Positions 12,601-21,840 of a stretch of DNA of 64,000 nt are shown here, piece after piece. A program made the translations under genes and the position numbers. Positions within the stretch are counted from its first letter, which is position 1. Each line of letters begins with the position of its first letter. The stretch lies in contig NC_135250.1 of assembly GCF_964204865.1 (NCBI RefSeq), positions 31,859,395 to 31,923,394 of the forward strand, given 5' to 3'. The DNA is from Styela clava (lineage: Eukaryota > Chordata > Ascidiacea > Stolidobranchia > Styelidae). The notes below the pieces were generated by a model. It was not told the DNA's origin and searched no databases. It saw only the letters and a program-made list of their open reading frames with translations.

Positions 12601-15600
12601 GGGGTTGGCGCTGAAAAATTGATTTCACTGATTTTTCCTCATCTAAATTTGGTTTTCTCTGAGTTAGAGCTGGAAACGATTTAAAATTTCCTAATTTCAG
12701 GAATTAAAGTCAAAGTTTTTCTCAAACTGAAGTTCTCTACAGACCTGCCAGGAATAAAGTTATTTTAATTCCCTCTTTAACATTTTATTTACACCTCCAG
12801 GAAACATCGGAAAACTCAGCGCAATGGCTTCAGCAATCAACTGATCAAATCAGTAAAAAATGTCAACAAACTGTCGAGGATTTGACGAAGCAATTCAATG
12901 AAGTTAAGGTGAGTAAGATTGTAGTATAAAAACTGGGGGCGGGAAGGGAGAGATTAAATTGCTTGTAAAACTATTTATATTGGACTGGGTTCTTGAAAAT
13001 TATGGTGTTGCTAGTAGCAACCGTCACAGGTGGCTTAAATAGCTCAATCTATTCTCTCTGCTTTGTGTTAATGGATGCACCGACTGCAAGAACACTGGAG
13101 TGTATCAGGAACCAATATACCTATGTTGATTGGTCGGAGCGGTGGCACTTTTTTACCCTGGGCAAGGCCTTAAACAAAGAGCTATTGATATCTGATGATA
13201 TATAAGGAGTTGCTATTTAATTTGAATATGAATATTTCTGGTTCTCTATTACAGGGCTACTCAACTATTTTTATCGAAGGTTCGCAAACAAAACTTCAAA
13301 ATTATTTGGGTCCGGTATCTTTCCAGAAATGATATTCCGGCATCCTTAAACGAGCACTTCCTCGACCGACTAATGATTAGTAGCAAATTAAAATTGTTCA
13401 TTATGGTGTTATAGTTCTTTTCGTATATATTCAAAACTATGAAAGTCATTTTTTAATAGGAAATTCAAAAAAAAGTGGGGCTAATGATCCAAAATAAATA
13501 ATTAGGTGCGGTCCAAATACAATACTCGAAAGGTCCGGATTCGGACCGCGGTCCGCCAGTTGAGTAGCCCTGATCTATTAGATACTGTCAATTTGTTAGC
13601 TTAAATGTAACATTTAACACTGTGGGTTCTGGGATATCTCATCTATGTGAGAATTTCTGAATGAGCCATGAGTCTTATATATATGTGTCATCCTTCAAAG
13701 TCGAGGCAGTAGCGCAGATACTATTTAGTAGGGAGAATCTGAATATTTCTGACTTAGGGCATTATGGAGCTTGACATACGAAAAATGTTAACCAGAAAAT
13801 AGAAACGGCCATTGAATCAAAGTTGTGTCGGCCGGTAATTTTGTCGAATAAATACAATTGTTGTATTCAATGAAATATTTGATACTGTTGGTTTTTAGGT
13901 ATCTCCTCTGTGAGAGGAATGTTTGGATGGGTCTTCTATTTATATATATTGTCCTTCAGATTCAAGGCAGTGCAGATTCGATAAGACATTGTTTCTAGCT
14001 GGCCTCGTGATACCATTAAAATCAACATTTTTGATATACATTTTCCTTTAATATTTCAGGTTCAAATCAAAGAACCAGCTCAGGCAACTGAGAATGAAAG
14101 TCTGATCAACTCTGTTGCCACATTAGACACAAGTATGTTCTTGATTTTAGTTTTTCCAAATTTTTTTGTTTTGTTTTTTTAATGTTTTGCTACATTGTAG
14201 TCTGTCTTTTGTATCCTGTATTCCCGTTGCCAACATACTCAGAAGTAGACTAATGAGACCGGTGAAAGCTGCTGTGTATTATGCATGAGTAAATTGAAAA
14301 AGTCAATTGAAATGCTAATTCCAACAAATTTTTCTTTTTTTCTTTCAGAAATATCTGGCATCAGTCAAACTGTCACAAAATTAAACAAAACATTGGCTGG
14401 AGTCGTTAAATATCAGAAGTCAAAACAACAGGCAGATGCGGATGAAGTGAGTATTGATATTTAAGGTGTTCATAAATAAGTAATAATGAGGAACTAAAGA
14501 AAATTAACAAATACAAAATGAAATTTCTCCCCAAAAATGATAAAATTCTCCAAAAATGATAAAATTCCTCATCAGCTGGTATACATTTGGCATTGTTGTT
14601 CGAAAAAAATATTCTATACGATTTTATCACACCCGAAGTGAAATTATGTCTGATGAAATTGCAATTGTCACGTCATTGTTGCCCTTTGCTTATTGGACAT
14701 TGTTACAGAAATGAACTTCAAAAATAAACTTACGGTAAGAAATCGATGCTATGGGAAACATCTATTGTCTTTTTAAAAATAGTTGAATAGCGTTAGATAG
14801 TGACCATTTATTTGTATCCTCTGATACTAAAATGCAATGCTTAAAAAAATAAAATCTGTATTTTCCTGACTCTAGTTTAACGGCGCTCCAGAAGTGTACC
14901 AATATGGAGGTGACTGATTCTGTTCGCCTAGTTCACATCAAGTTGTGTAAATGGCTGAATCTTATGGGCAAGGGGTATATCCACTTGGCTAACACAGACA
15001 GTCCCGAACTCGTAATAGAACTAAAATAAGGAAAATTGGAATGAAAATATGACTCAACCATAACCTGGTACACGTACTACGGGAGTACCGATTTGACCAT
15101 GATAAAATCTCGCCCCAGGTTGAATCTGTAGAGAAGCTTACGTACCGAGTGATTGAGATCATGAACGAGGCAGCAGTGACCGAAGATAAGTTGGAAGAGT
15201 TGACAAAGCAGGTCACGAAGATCAACAATGAATTAAACGGAGTAAAAACTACGGCTCGTGAGTAGATCCTGATTTTGTTAACTAAAAATTTATAGAACGT
15301 GCAACTAATATTACACTCAGGTGTACTGGTTTTTTATGGATATAAATTTACGTTGAAAATATGTCGATGAAACTAGCGTCATAATGACCCTTGCATTGTG
15401 CTTCTTATTATTATATATAAACATTAGCCTAGCTAAGTTGTTTTTATCCATAGTTTTTTGATTCGAGCCTCCGGCCCAGTAACGAAGACTACCATCTGTA
15501 ACCGGCCCACTCAAAAAAATAATTGGCCAACCCTGATCTAGGGTCCGGTTTGGGAAGCCTTGCAAGGGTCCATTATGTCTGCTGATAAGCTTTCCTCTCC

Positions 15601-15719
15601 CCCTTTTAATCTGCAATAACACTGTTACAGGTATATTAGAATCTCGTGTTGATGAAGTTCGAACGGGAACTAAAGACCCGATTCCTCAACCTGCGGAACC
15701 AGAGGGGCAAAAAGAATAA
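6615..15719 (+). CDS. Coiled-coil type II membrane protein, CKAP4/CLIMP-63-like
   Basis: Twelve GT-AG exons are read at 6615-6698, 7271-7390, 8318-8473, 9015-9161, 9970-10101, 11314-11487, 12187-12246, 12801-12908, 14060-14132, 14349-14446, 15119-15257 and 15631-15719. Reading phase is kept throughout, giving about 459 residues. The N-terminus is short, basic and cytosolic-looking with a Gln run. One hydrophobic segment follows at residues 45-66, with Cys44 beside it as a possible palmitoylation site. The rest is almost entirely amphipathic heptad-rich helix, and the end is Pro/Glu-rich. This layout matches CKAP4/CLIMP-63, which spaces endoplasmic reticulum sheets and anchors microtubules, but coiled coils converge easily, so the name is inference. 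The start is the first ATG after the acceptor at 6564. An AATAAA lies at 15729-15734, ten bases past the stop. Introns carry SINEs and hAT, mariner-like and other MITEs. Confidence 0.8.
7401..7703 (-). mobile_element. tRNA-derived SINE in intron 2
   Basis: It runs from GGATTTACATATTTAT at 7404 to a head ending ATGCGCCACAGTGCT. The B box region is mutated, so the internal promoter is probably dead. It lies 10 bases after exon 2 of the CKAP4-like gene. Confidence 0.7.
8629..8752. mobile_element. Mariner/Tigger-type MITE, TA-flanked
   Basis: The ends are inverted: TACAGTGATACCAT on the left and AGGTATCACTGTATA on the right, about 120 bases apart, with TA at both outer edges. Confidence 0.6.
10157..10474. 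mobile_element. Degenerate SINE pieces in intron 5
   Basis: A reversed tail piece (GGATATTCATATTTATC) begins at about 10158, and a forward body piece (GGTTCGCGTAATTACTGGTC) lies at 10378-10400. At least two decayed SINE copies are joined. A hAT MITE follows at 10483. Confidence 0.45.
10483..10897. mobile_element. hAT-type MITE, ATTCGAAT-rich
   Basis: The inverted ends are TAGGGCTGGGCATTTT and AAAATGCCCAGCCCTA. A perfect 8-base target duplication, GTCACAAT, lies at 10475-10482 and 10898-10905. The interior is rich in AATCGAAT repeats. Related copies lie at 56180-56546 and at the right window edge. Confidence 0.85.
13252..13572. mobile_element. hAT-type MITE, CAGGGCTACTCAACT ends
   Basis: The inverted termini are CAGGGCTACTCAACT and AGTTGAGTAGCCCTG. 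The flanking 8-mers CTCTATTA and ATCTATTA agree at seven of eight positions. It sits in intron 8 of the CKAP4-like gene. A sister copy is at 62416-62726. Confidence 0.85.
14883..15085. mobile_element. Asymmetric-end MITE (GCGCTCCAGAAGTG family)
   Basis: One end reads GCGCTCCAGAAGTGTACC and the other ends GTACTACGGGAGTACC. The interior contains AACACAGACAGTCCCGAAC. Other members are at 17403, 39827, 42199 and 45454. It ends about 33 bases before exon 11 of the CKAP4-like gene. Confidence 0.6.
15325..15540. mobile_element. hAT-type MITE fragment (TGGCCAACCCTG end)
   Basis: It ends TTGGCCAACCCTGATCTAG and shares the GAGCCTCCGGCCCAGTA block with 57607-57887 and, more weakly, 18840-19112. It lies in the last intron of the CKAP4-like gene. 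Confidence 0.45.
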
Positions 15720-16042
15720 TTGGAGTTCAATAAAGCCTGGGGATGTTCGACGCATTTGCAATGATATTTCAATTTTTGCCAAATTTTATTAGGAACCCCC
15801 CCCCCTCCCCCCAAACAAGAAAATTTTAGTTCAATCCGCTTTTAAGCTGAGAAAGATGCTTTTGGGTGGAGAAAATATTTGGAAATATTGAGAATATGAC
15901 TGAGAGTGTTTCAACAATTTTAACTGCTACGTCTTCCCCCCCTAATAAAAATATTCTTAGCCCTCTAGTGGAATTTGGCCCAATCTGTAAGGAATCCTAG
16001 AGTTATTCAAATTTGGACCATCCTTAAGTGAAAGTCTTCTAT

Positions 16043-17045
16043 TTTGTTATAATTTTGTGTGTCTGTAAGCAATTTTTTTTATATGTGATTGAAAAAATAG
16101 ACAATTTTATGTAGCAATTGTATCTTTTCTGTTTTTGCTTTTTCGTGACCACTTACCGCCACAGCTTAAAAGTTTTTTGTCACCGTCTTTTGGACCACAA
16201 ACTACAAATTCATTTGCTTTAAGAATTCAGGCAAATTTTTCTGTTTGTTGTAATTCCTTGTCTGCAACATTTTTAATTCGTAATTGCGGAAAAAATTAGA
16301 CAATATTATGTAGCAATTAGTATTTTTCTCTGTTTTGTGTTTGTTTATGCTTTGCTCCTTTGTGAACACTTACCCCACAGCTAAAAAGTTCTTTGTCACC
16401 ATCTTGTGGACCACGAACTACCAAACAGTTTGCTTCAAAAACTCAAGCAAATTCTCTGTCTGTTGTAATTTCCTTGTTTGAAAGCAATTTTCTATGTGTG
16501 ATTGCAGAAAAATTGATAATTCATAAAATTTGATGATCAAAAATTTGTGATATTATTTTATTTATTTGAAATGTTTGCTGAAAACTATGAAACTGGTGCT
16601 ATTTAGATTAGTGTTACTACATTATAATATGACAAAATAGGACATTTTCGTTAATTTTTCAACTTTCGCTCTCATAGAGGTTGTCATGTTCTCCTGTAAG
16701 TAAAGGATCCCAACTAAGTTTGCTGTTCAAAAACTTTATTACTCATTAAAGTTGATCAAATAAATAAAGCTCTGTGTTAAATAGTTGACAACAAAATCTG
16801 TTTTTATTTTCATTGGAATTTTCTAGTGAGTTGTTGCTTGTATTTGTAGCGGCTATCAAGTTTGTTTTGTTAGCAAAAAGATCCCAAGTTTGTTGTTCAA
16901 AACATTATTACTCTTTAAGTTAATCAAATAAATTGATAAAGTAGGTGTTGTATTAAATTATCGCCAAAAAATCTCCCATTTCATCTTCTTTGGAATTTTC
17001 CAGTTGAGTAACTGCTTGCATTTGTAGCGTAGTGGCTATGATGTT
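16043..17045. repeat. Two local tandem duplications downstream of the CKAP4-like gene
   Basis: Two or three units of about 210-220 bases start near 16061, 16261 and 16480; each contains a CACTTACC...CCACAGCT block and a TTTTGTCACC block. A second pair of about 180 bases lies at roughly 16693-16865 and 16875-17040, sharing GGATCCCAA and TTTGTAGCG motifs. They look like old local duplications rather than dispersed elements. No gene was found here. Confidence 0.6.
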
Positions 17046-17402
17046 CATGCCCCATTTTGAGCTCTGGTTGAAACAATTATCCCAAAAATATCAATGTTTA
17101 TAAAACTAATTGAGTTTATTGAAAACCTTGCAGAAAATACCAGAACTCATTGACGGACCAAAAACTTTCTATGTTTCCATATTTTATATTACACTATTCT
17201 ATTCAAATCGTATACTGAGATTTTTTTCATTCTCATGCAGTAAAAGTTGTTGTATGATTTGTAGCAAAGCCGTTACTATTTTTGTGTACCACTTTGAGTT
17301 TCTTATGGGAATTAATAAACGGGGTGCCCAAAAAACGATCCCACAAATTTCTTAAATACTTTCATGGAAAGAGGAAAAAATTGTGTATGATTAAACCCAA
17401 AA

Positions 17403-17605
17403 GAGCGCTCCAAAAGGGTGGTGTACTAATATGGAGGTAAATAATTTTGTTTGCCTACTTTACATCAAATTGTTTGAAGGGACTGAAAACTATGGGCAGG
17501 GGTGGTATGTTCTCTTGGCTAACACAGAGTCCCCGAACTCGAAATAGAATAAGGAAAAAAAAAGAATAAGGCCTAACCCTAACCTGGTACACACACTGAG
17601 CACTC
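17403..17605. mobile_element. Asymmetric-end MITE (GCGCTCC family)
   Basis: It starts GCGCTCCAAAAGGGTGGTG and shares the AACACAGAGTCCCCGAAC and CCTAACCCTAACCTGG blocks with the 14883 copy. The right end is worn. Confidence 0.55.
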
Positions 17606-17910
17606 CCTTAAAGTTTCTGTAATCTAGGACGCTCCCACTAGCAATCCCTTTCTCCAGGTCTAGAATATGTTCCACATGACCAGGGTTCTGTATTTTTAGG
17701 TTTCCTAGAATCAAAAATGGTCCCCTATATTTTGTATAATTGTAATATTATAACTTGTGCTATTTCTGTACAATTGCTAAGTGCCAAACTCTAAAAGAGC
17801 AAATTGATTTTTGAATAATTTTTTTATATTTGCAGTAAATATGAAAAGTATGAAGCAAGTAATTGTGTATTTTCCATCCATGGTCCTGATGAAGTTTCGT
17901 TTGTGTAGAC

Positions 17911-18056
17911 CAGTACTTCCCAACCTTTTATTGCTCGTGACCTCCCAACCTTTTATTGCTCGTGACCTCCCTCCGGAGGCTTTTAGCACCTGTGGCATCC
18001 CTGTTTACCATTCCAGTGGTATTTATAGTGTTATTGGCCGCGGGCCCTGGTTGAAC
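17911..18056. mobile_element. hAT-type MITE end with a 25-base tandem repeat
   Basis: It begins CAGTACTTCCCAACC, a common hAT MITE terminus. The segment CAACCTTTTATTGCTCGTGA with its next five bases occurs twice back to back. The other end was not identified. Confidence 0.4.
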
Positions 18057-18839
18057 ACTGTCAGTATAAACATTCGAAACATGAGCAGAACTTGTATTCT
18101 TGCTTCATACCAGTTGTGCCTCTGTTATAAACCATTTTATACATTGAAATTATGTTGCAAAAGAGAATCATTTTGAAGTTTTTTAATGCAGTATTTAACT
18201 TTTAAGTAAATTCATATTCTGCAGTTGTGCGGCCATTACTATATTCATATATATAATCTGTATCTTATCGAAGAAAAACATGATTTGACTTTATAATGAG
18301 GGCTTCCAGAAAAAAAGTTAACTTAAAAATATGTTCTAAGCCAAGTTTGAAGCAATATTCACCCCAAAGTGTTTCAATGATAATACAGGAGTTTAAACAT
18401 CAAGTATATACATTTTTTTTCCTTTCCTCAAAACAGATTTTTTTTACGAATGAACGAAAACTTTGGCATATTCAAGCGTTTTTTATTAGACTGTTACGCT
18501 TAGCAGGAAGTATTTACTTCTTTGTGTCACTATTGAAGATCTTAAACTCCAATCCCGGGAAATTCAGAATTTTAACTTCCCACTTCTGGACTCAGTCCAA
18601 ACTCAAAGTATGACTTCTGTATTTCTGGCAACTGCCTAATTATTTGCTTTTGAAGCCTAATTTTGCCTGATCAATCTATCAACTGTGTTGCGCACCTATT
18701 ATTGCTGAAATCTATATGTCCTGCTTCTTAATATAGTTGTTTTGTCCATGAAAATGGTCTAGTATATTTGGGGAAAAAGGCCTTGAAGATTTCGTTACTT
18801 CAAAAAAGAACTCTTTGGCTTATCAGTGACCTCCTTCAA

Positions 18840-19112
18840 AGTTTCTATAACATGGGTGGTCAATTACTTTTCTGAGTGGGCCAGAGGCTCTAAAGTATGA
18901 ATAGAAAACAGTTTTATCTAAAGCTAGTCCAACAGCCAGGCTGATGTACATACAATAATATGAAGCACGATGTAACAATTGGAGTCATGATGACGTTATT
19001 TTCAACAGAAATTTATATCCATAGTCTGTTTATCTGTAGTCTTAATTTCCGCAGACAAAAGTGGCAGAATGATGAAACACTTCGGTGGACTGTAATTTGC
19101 CCCCCCCTGCTC
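18840..19112. mobile_element. Degenerate hAT-type MITE
   Basis: It starts near CATGGGTGGTCAATTAC and contains a GGGCCAGAGGCTC block like those at 15325 and 57607. The ends are too worn to define a target duplication. Confidence 0.35.
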
Positions 19113-19169
19113 TATAAGTACTGGTAATTGCTTGCCTAGAGTCTCATTAAAAGTGAACAATTAAGGAAC

Positions 19170-19400
19170 ATGAGCAATGACGTATTGATAAAAGTAGAAT
19201 GCTACAGCGTCCCTGCAGGACTAGAATATTTTGTACTCGTCAAACAAGCTGAAAATTGGATTTGAGAACAAGGACCCCAGCTTGCGACTTTTGAAAAGGA
19301 TTCAATTAAAATGATTGTTTTATTAACGAAAGAGCTCGGGATAAACTCATCTGCAAACATGTCCTTGTGGGAAGTGTTGCAATCGCCGCTGACACGCTAA
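19170..19400 (+). pseudogene. Small coding relic with one in-frame TGA
   Basis: From the ATG at 19170 a single frame runs 76 codons to TAA at 19398-19400, broken only by TGA after the 31st codon (at 19263-19265). Both halves have protein-like composition: MSNDVLIKVECYSVPAGLEY before the stop and MIVLLTKELGINSSANMSLW after it. That is unlike the low-complexity spurious frames elsewhere. I do not recognise the family. It could be an exon of a lost gene, a pseudogene, or a sequencing or assembly error at the TGA. No acceptor or SECIS-like hairpin was seen. Confidence 0.3.
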
Positions 19401-19494
19401 TATATTAATAGCTACTGCACATTACAAGTTAGATCATTCTTTATGCAACCATGATCACAGGTTTGAGAAAGTTGATTAACTAAGAGAAGATGGG

Positions 19495-19660
19495 ATTTAC
19501 ATATATATATATGGGTTGAGAAAAGTCGGTAAGACGGCTTAATACTATGACAAACCACGCTCTCTCATTGGGTTTCCAGTCTATGTCGTGTATGAGATTA
19601 GTTTGTCAGTTATTTGTTTTCAGAAGCATAGACTTGACTATCGAAATGTTCACCCACCCA
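19495..19660 (-). mobile_element. SINE fragment (tail half)
   Basis: TTTACATATATATATATGGG, the following GGCTTAATACTATGACAAAC and GATTAGTTTGTCAGTTATT correspond to the SINE tail half in reverse orientation. The head is missing. Confidence 0.55.
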
Positions 19661-20114
19661 GTAGAGACAAAAACGTAAACTCTAGAAACTGATTTTGATT
19701 AAGTTTTCAAAACCTAACAATGATATCAGTCATTTAGGTTTGTGACATAAAAGGAAACTCTGCAACGGGCAATCTCCTGCTTAAATCATTGGGCATAATC
19801 ATTAGAATAATTGTGTGAGATTCGTAACCATATGGGCAAGGAAAAAAGGGTCACTTCATCGTTTTCACTTTAGGATATGAAGTTTGATCGATACTGGAAT
19901 ACCAGAAGGTAGACCTTTTCCAAATTACTGATTTATAATAATATTTTCATATTTATCCTGTAAGATTGACAAGGTGACAGATTAATCACATGAGTTACTA
20001 TGGTTCTTATATCAGGTTAGCATTCCATGGAGGTAATAGGGGTAGATTTTTTATTTTCATCTCGGGGAAAGAAATCCGATGAGATGGGTTACAAGCTCTC
20101 ACCCAGTTCCCAGT

Positions 20115-20270
20115 GGATAGGATTTACATATTTATCCCGGGGGAGAGGAAATCCGATAAGACGGCTTAATCATATGGCGAACCACGGCCTCTTGTCCGGT
20201 TACCAGTCCAGGTCGGGTATGGGATTAGTTAGCCAGTTATTTGTTTTCGGAAGCATGGACTTGACCGTGC
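20115..20270 (-). mobile_element. SINE fragment (tail half), well preserved
   Basis: GGATTTACATATTTATCCCG, then GGCTTAATCATATGGCGAAC and GGATTAGTTAGCCAGTTATT match the SINE consensus closely; similarity stops after the GGAAGCATGGACTTGA block. Confidence 0.65.
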
Positions 20271-20525
20271 ATGTTGCAGTGCATGTTGAGTTTGGAATTA
20301 ATAAGTTAGTTATTGGATTTGTGCATGTACAGATCACTTCCTAATGCTTAGCATAATGCCCCAACCAATCTATCCAGGTACCAATTTGTAAAATGATATA
20401 AAGACACATTAAGTCAGTAAATGATGCAATTTTTCCAAGTTAACAAATTTCCAGTTGGTAGAACTATATAACGCTATAAAGACACACAATAAATAAAGTC
20501 TAACTCAAGTCTTCATTCTTCAAAA

Positions 20526-20873
20526 TCATTCTTCCTCTTCAGGTCCGTATCGTTCTGCGAATATTTCACGATATTTGAAGAACTCTTCATCAGAAGGGCT
20601 TTGAAATTGGACTACTTTCCCCGTCTCGAAGGCTTCAATTCTTTCTCTCATTTGAATAGTTTTGTAAACTCCCCAGGCAGCAATCCCACCCCCTCCTACG
20701 ACAATATAGGCGATTCCTTCAGCAACAGAAATGTCAGGTCCGTGTCCAGCCATCGTTCTACGGCCAGTGTTTTGCGTCGCATTCGCTAGCAATGGTTTTT
20801 TGTTCATGGAACGTAAAGTTGACATTTGACGGGAAAATGTCCCCAATGATTTTCGTAGACCTTGTTGCAACAT
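20526..20873 (-). CDS. Small predicted mitochondrial inner-membrane protein
   Basis: A single uninterrupted frame of 115 residues. The first 40 or so residues are rich in Arg, Lys, Ser and Thr without acidic residues, as in a mitochondrial presequence; RRTMAGHG near residues 38-45 could be the cleavage zone. One hydrophobic, Gly-rich segment (GIAYIVVGGGGIAAWGVYKT) spans about residues 53-73. It is followed by a charged helix and an acidic EEEE end. Size and layout resemble small accessory subunits of respiratory complexes, but I cannot assign one. The DAXX gene starts 968 bases away on the other strand, so the two are divergent. It is intronless within the coding region. Confidence 0.7.
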   Translation of the reverse strand: MLQQGLRKSLGTFSRQMSTLRSMNKKPLLANATQNTGRRTMAGHGPDISVAEGIAYIVVGGGGIAAWGVYKTIQMRERIEAFETGKVVQFQSPSDEEFFKYREIFAERYGPEEEE

Positions 20874-21009
20874 GGCTTCCCCAGTATTCCACGAAACTCA
20901 ACGTAAAGAAATGCAAAATCAACAAACAACAATCAAACGACAACCTCTATCTCGGAACCGACCAAAGTCGATGTATTCAGTGTTGCCAGAATTTTTACAG
21001 ATTTCTCAA

Positions 21010-21165
21010 ATCCATAAAAAGAGAGAGAGAGATTTATTTTCGTCAACCAGAAAAAAAAAAACACTGAAACAATACCAACAATAAAAATGTATAGTTTTTC
21101 GGTATAGACTGGGAGGAGCGATACGACCATACGGTCATCAGAGTCAGCTCCCCCCATATTCACTA
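21010..21165 (-). mobile_element. LINE 3' end with (CT)n tail
   Basis: On the minus strand, a GGTTGACGAAAATAAA terminus is followed by CTCTCTCTCTC. The upstream block GTCGTATCGCTCCTCCCAGT is shared with 63120-63330 and 38800-38970. It lies just upstream of the small mitochondrial protein gene, between it and DAXX. Confidence 0.6.
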
Positions 21166-21840
21166 TTTTAATTATGCATATGAGAATTCTTGAAAATTGA
21201 AAAAAAAAAAAAAATTTTCTATTACAGAAGAAATACAGAAATAATACAGAAAGTAATGACATCCTAAATAGATATCTAATATTGAGTTAGAAACGCAGAT
21301 TTATAATGCTATTCAAAAATTTAATAAATTATGAAATCAATCCTATCAGAATTTACCAAGAATGAATTATATTTTTAATTTTCAAATAGTAATTTTGAAG
21401 TTATATTTGGAATCCTAATCTGCCGAAATATTATAATCGGAATTATCAGCTGCGCTTGGCCGGTTTCTGTTATTTTGCACCGAAAAGCGCGTTTATCTGT
21501 AAGTATTGTCCATTATTTTATACTTTTGCTTGGAATTATTTGTTATTATTTATTGAAATATTTGACAATACAAACTCTCGGTCCCCGATAGAGGGCCATA
21601 GTTAAACGTAAGTCGTAAACGAAACGAAATTTTCCAAAAGCTGCAATACCGGTAACAGCATACCGTACGAAAAAGATTAGCAATTTTCTTGTCAACCATT
21701 GTCCTCCAGACAGGTCGATCGCGAATATTAAAATAAAATCTATTGATCTATGTCTTATATTATATATTTCGATATTTAATCAATTGTGATAATTTTTATA
21801 GTTCTAATAACAATTTTAAAGATAATTAATTGGCTCAGAT

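Noticed and set aside
19263-19265. Selenocysteine codon in the small relic
   Set aside because: No SECIS-like hairpin was seen downstream and the family is unknown; mutation or error is simpler.
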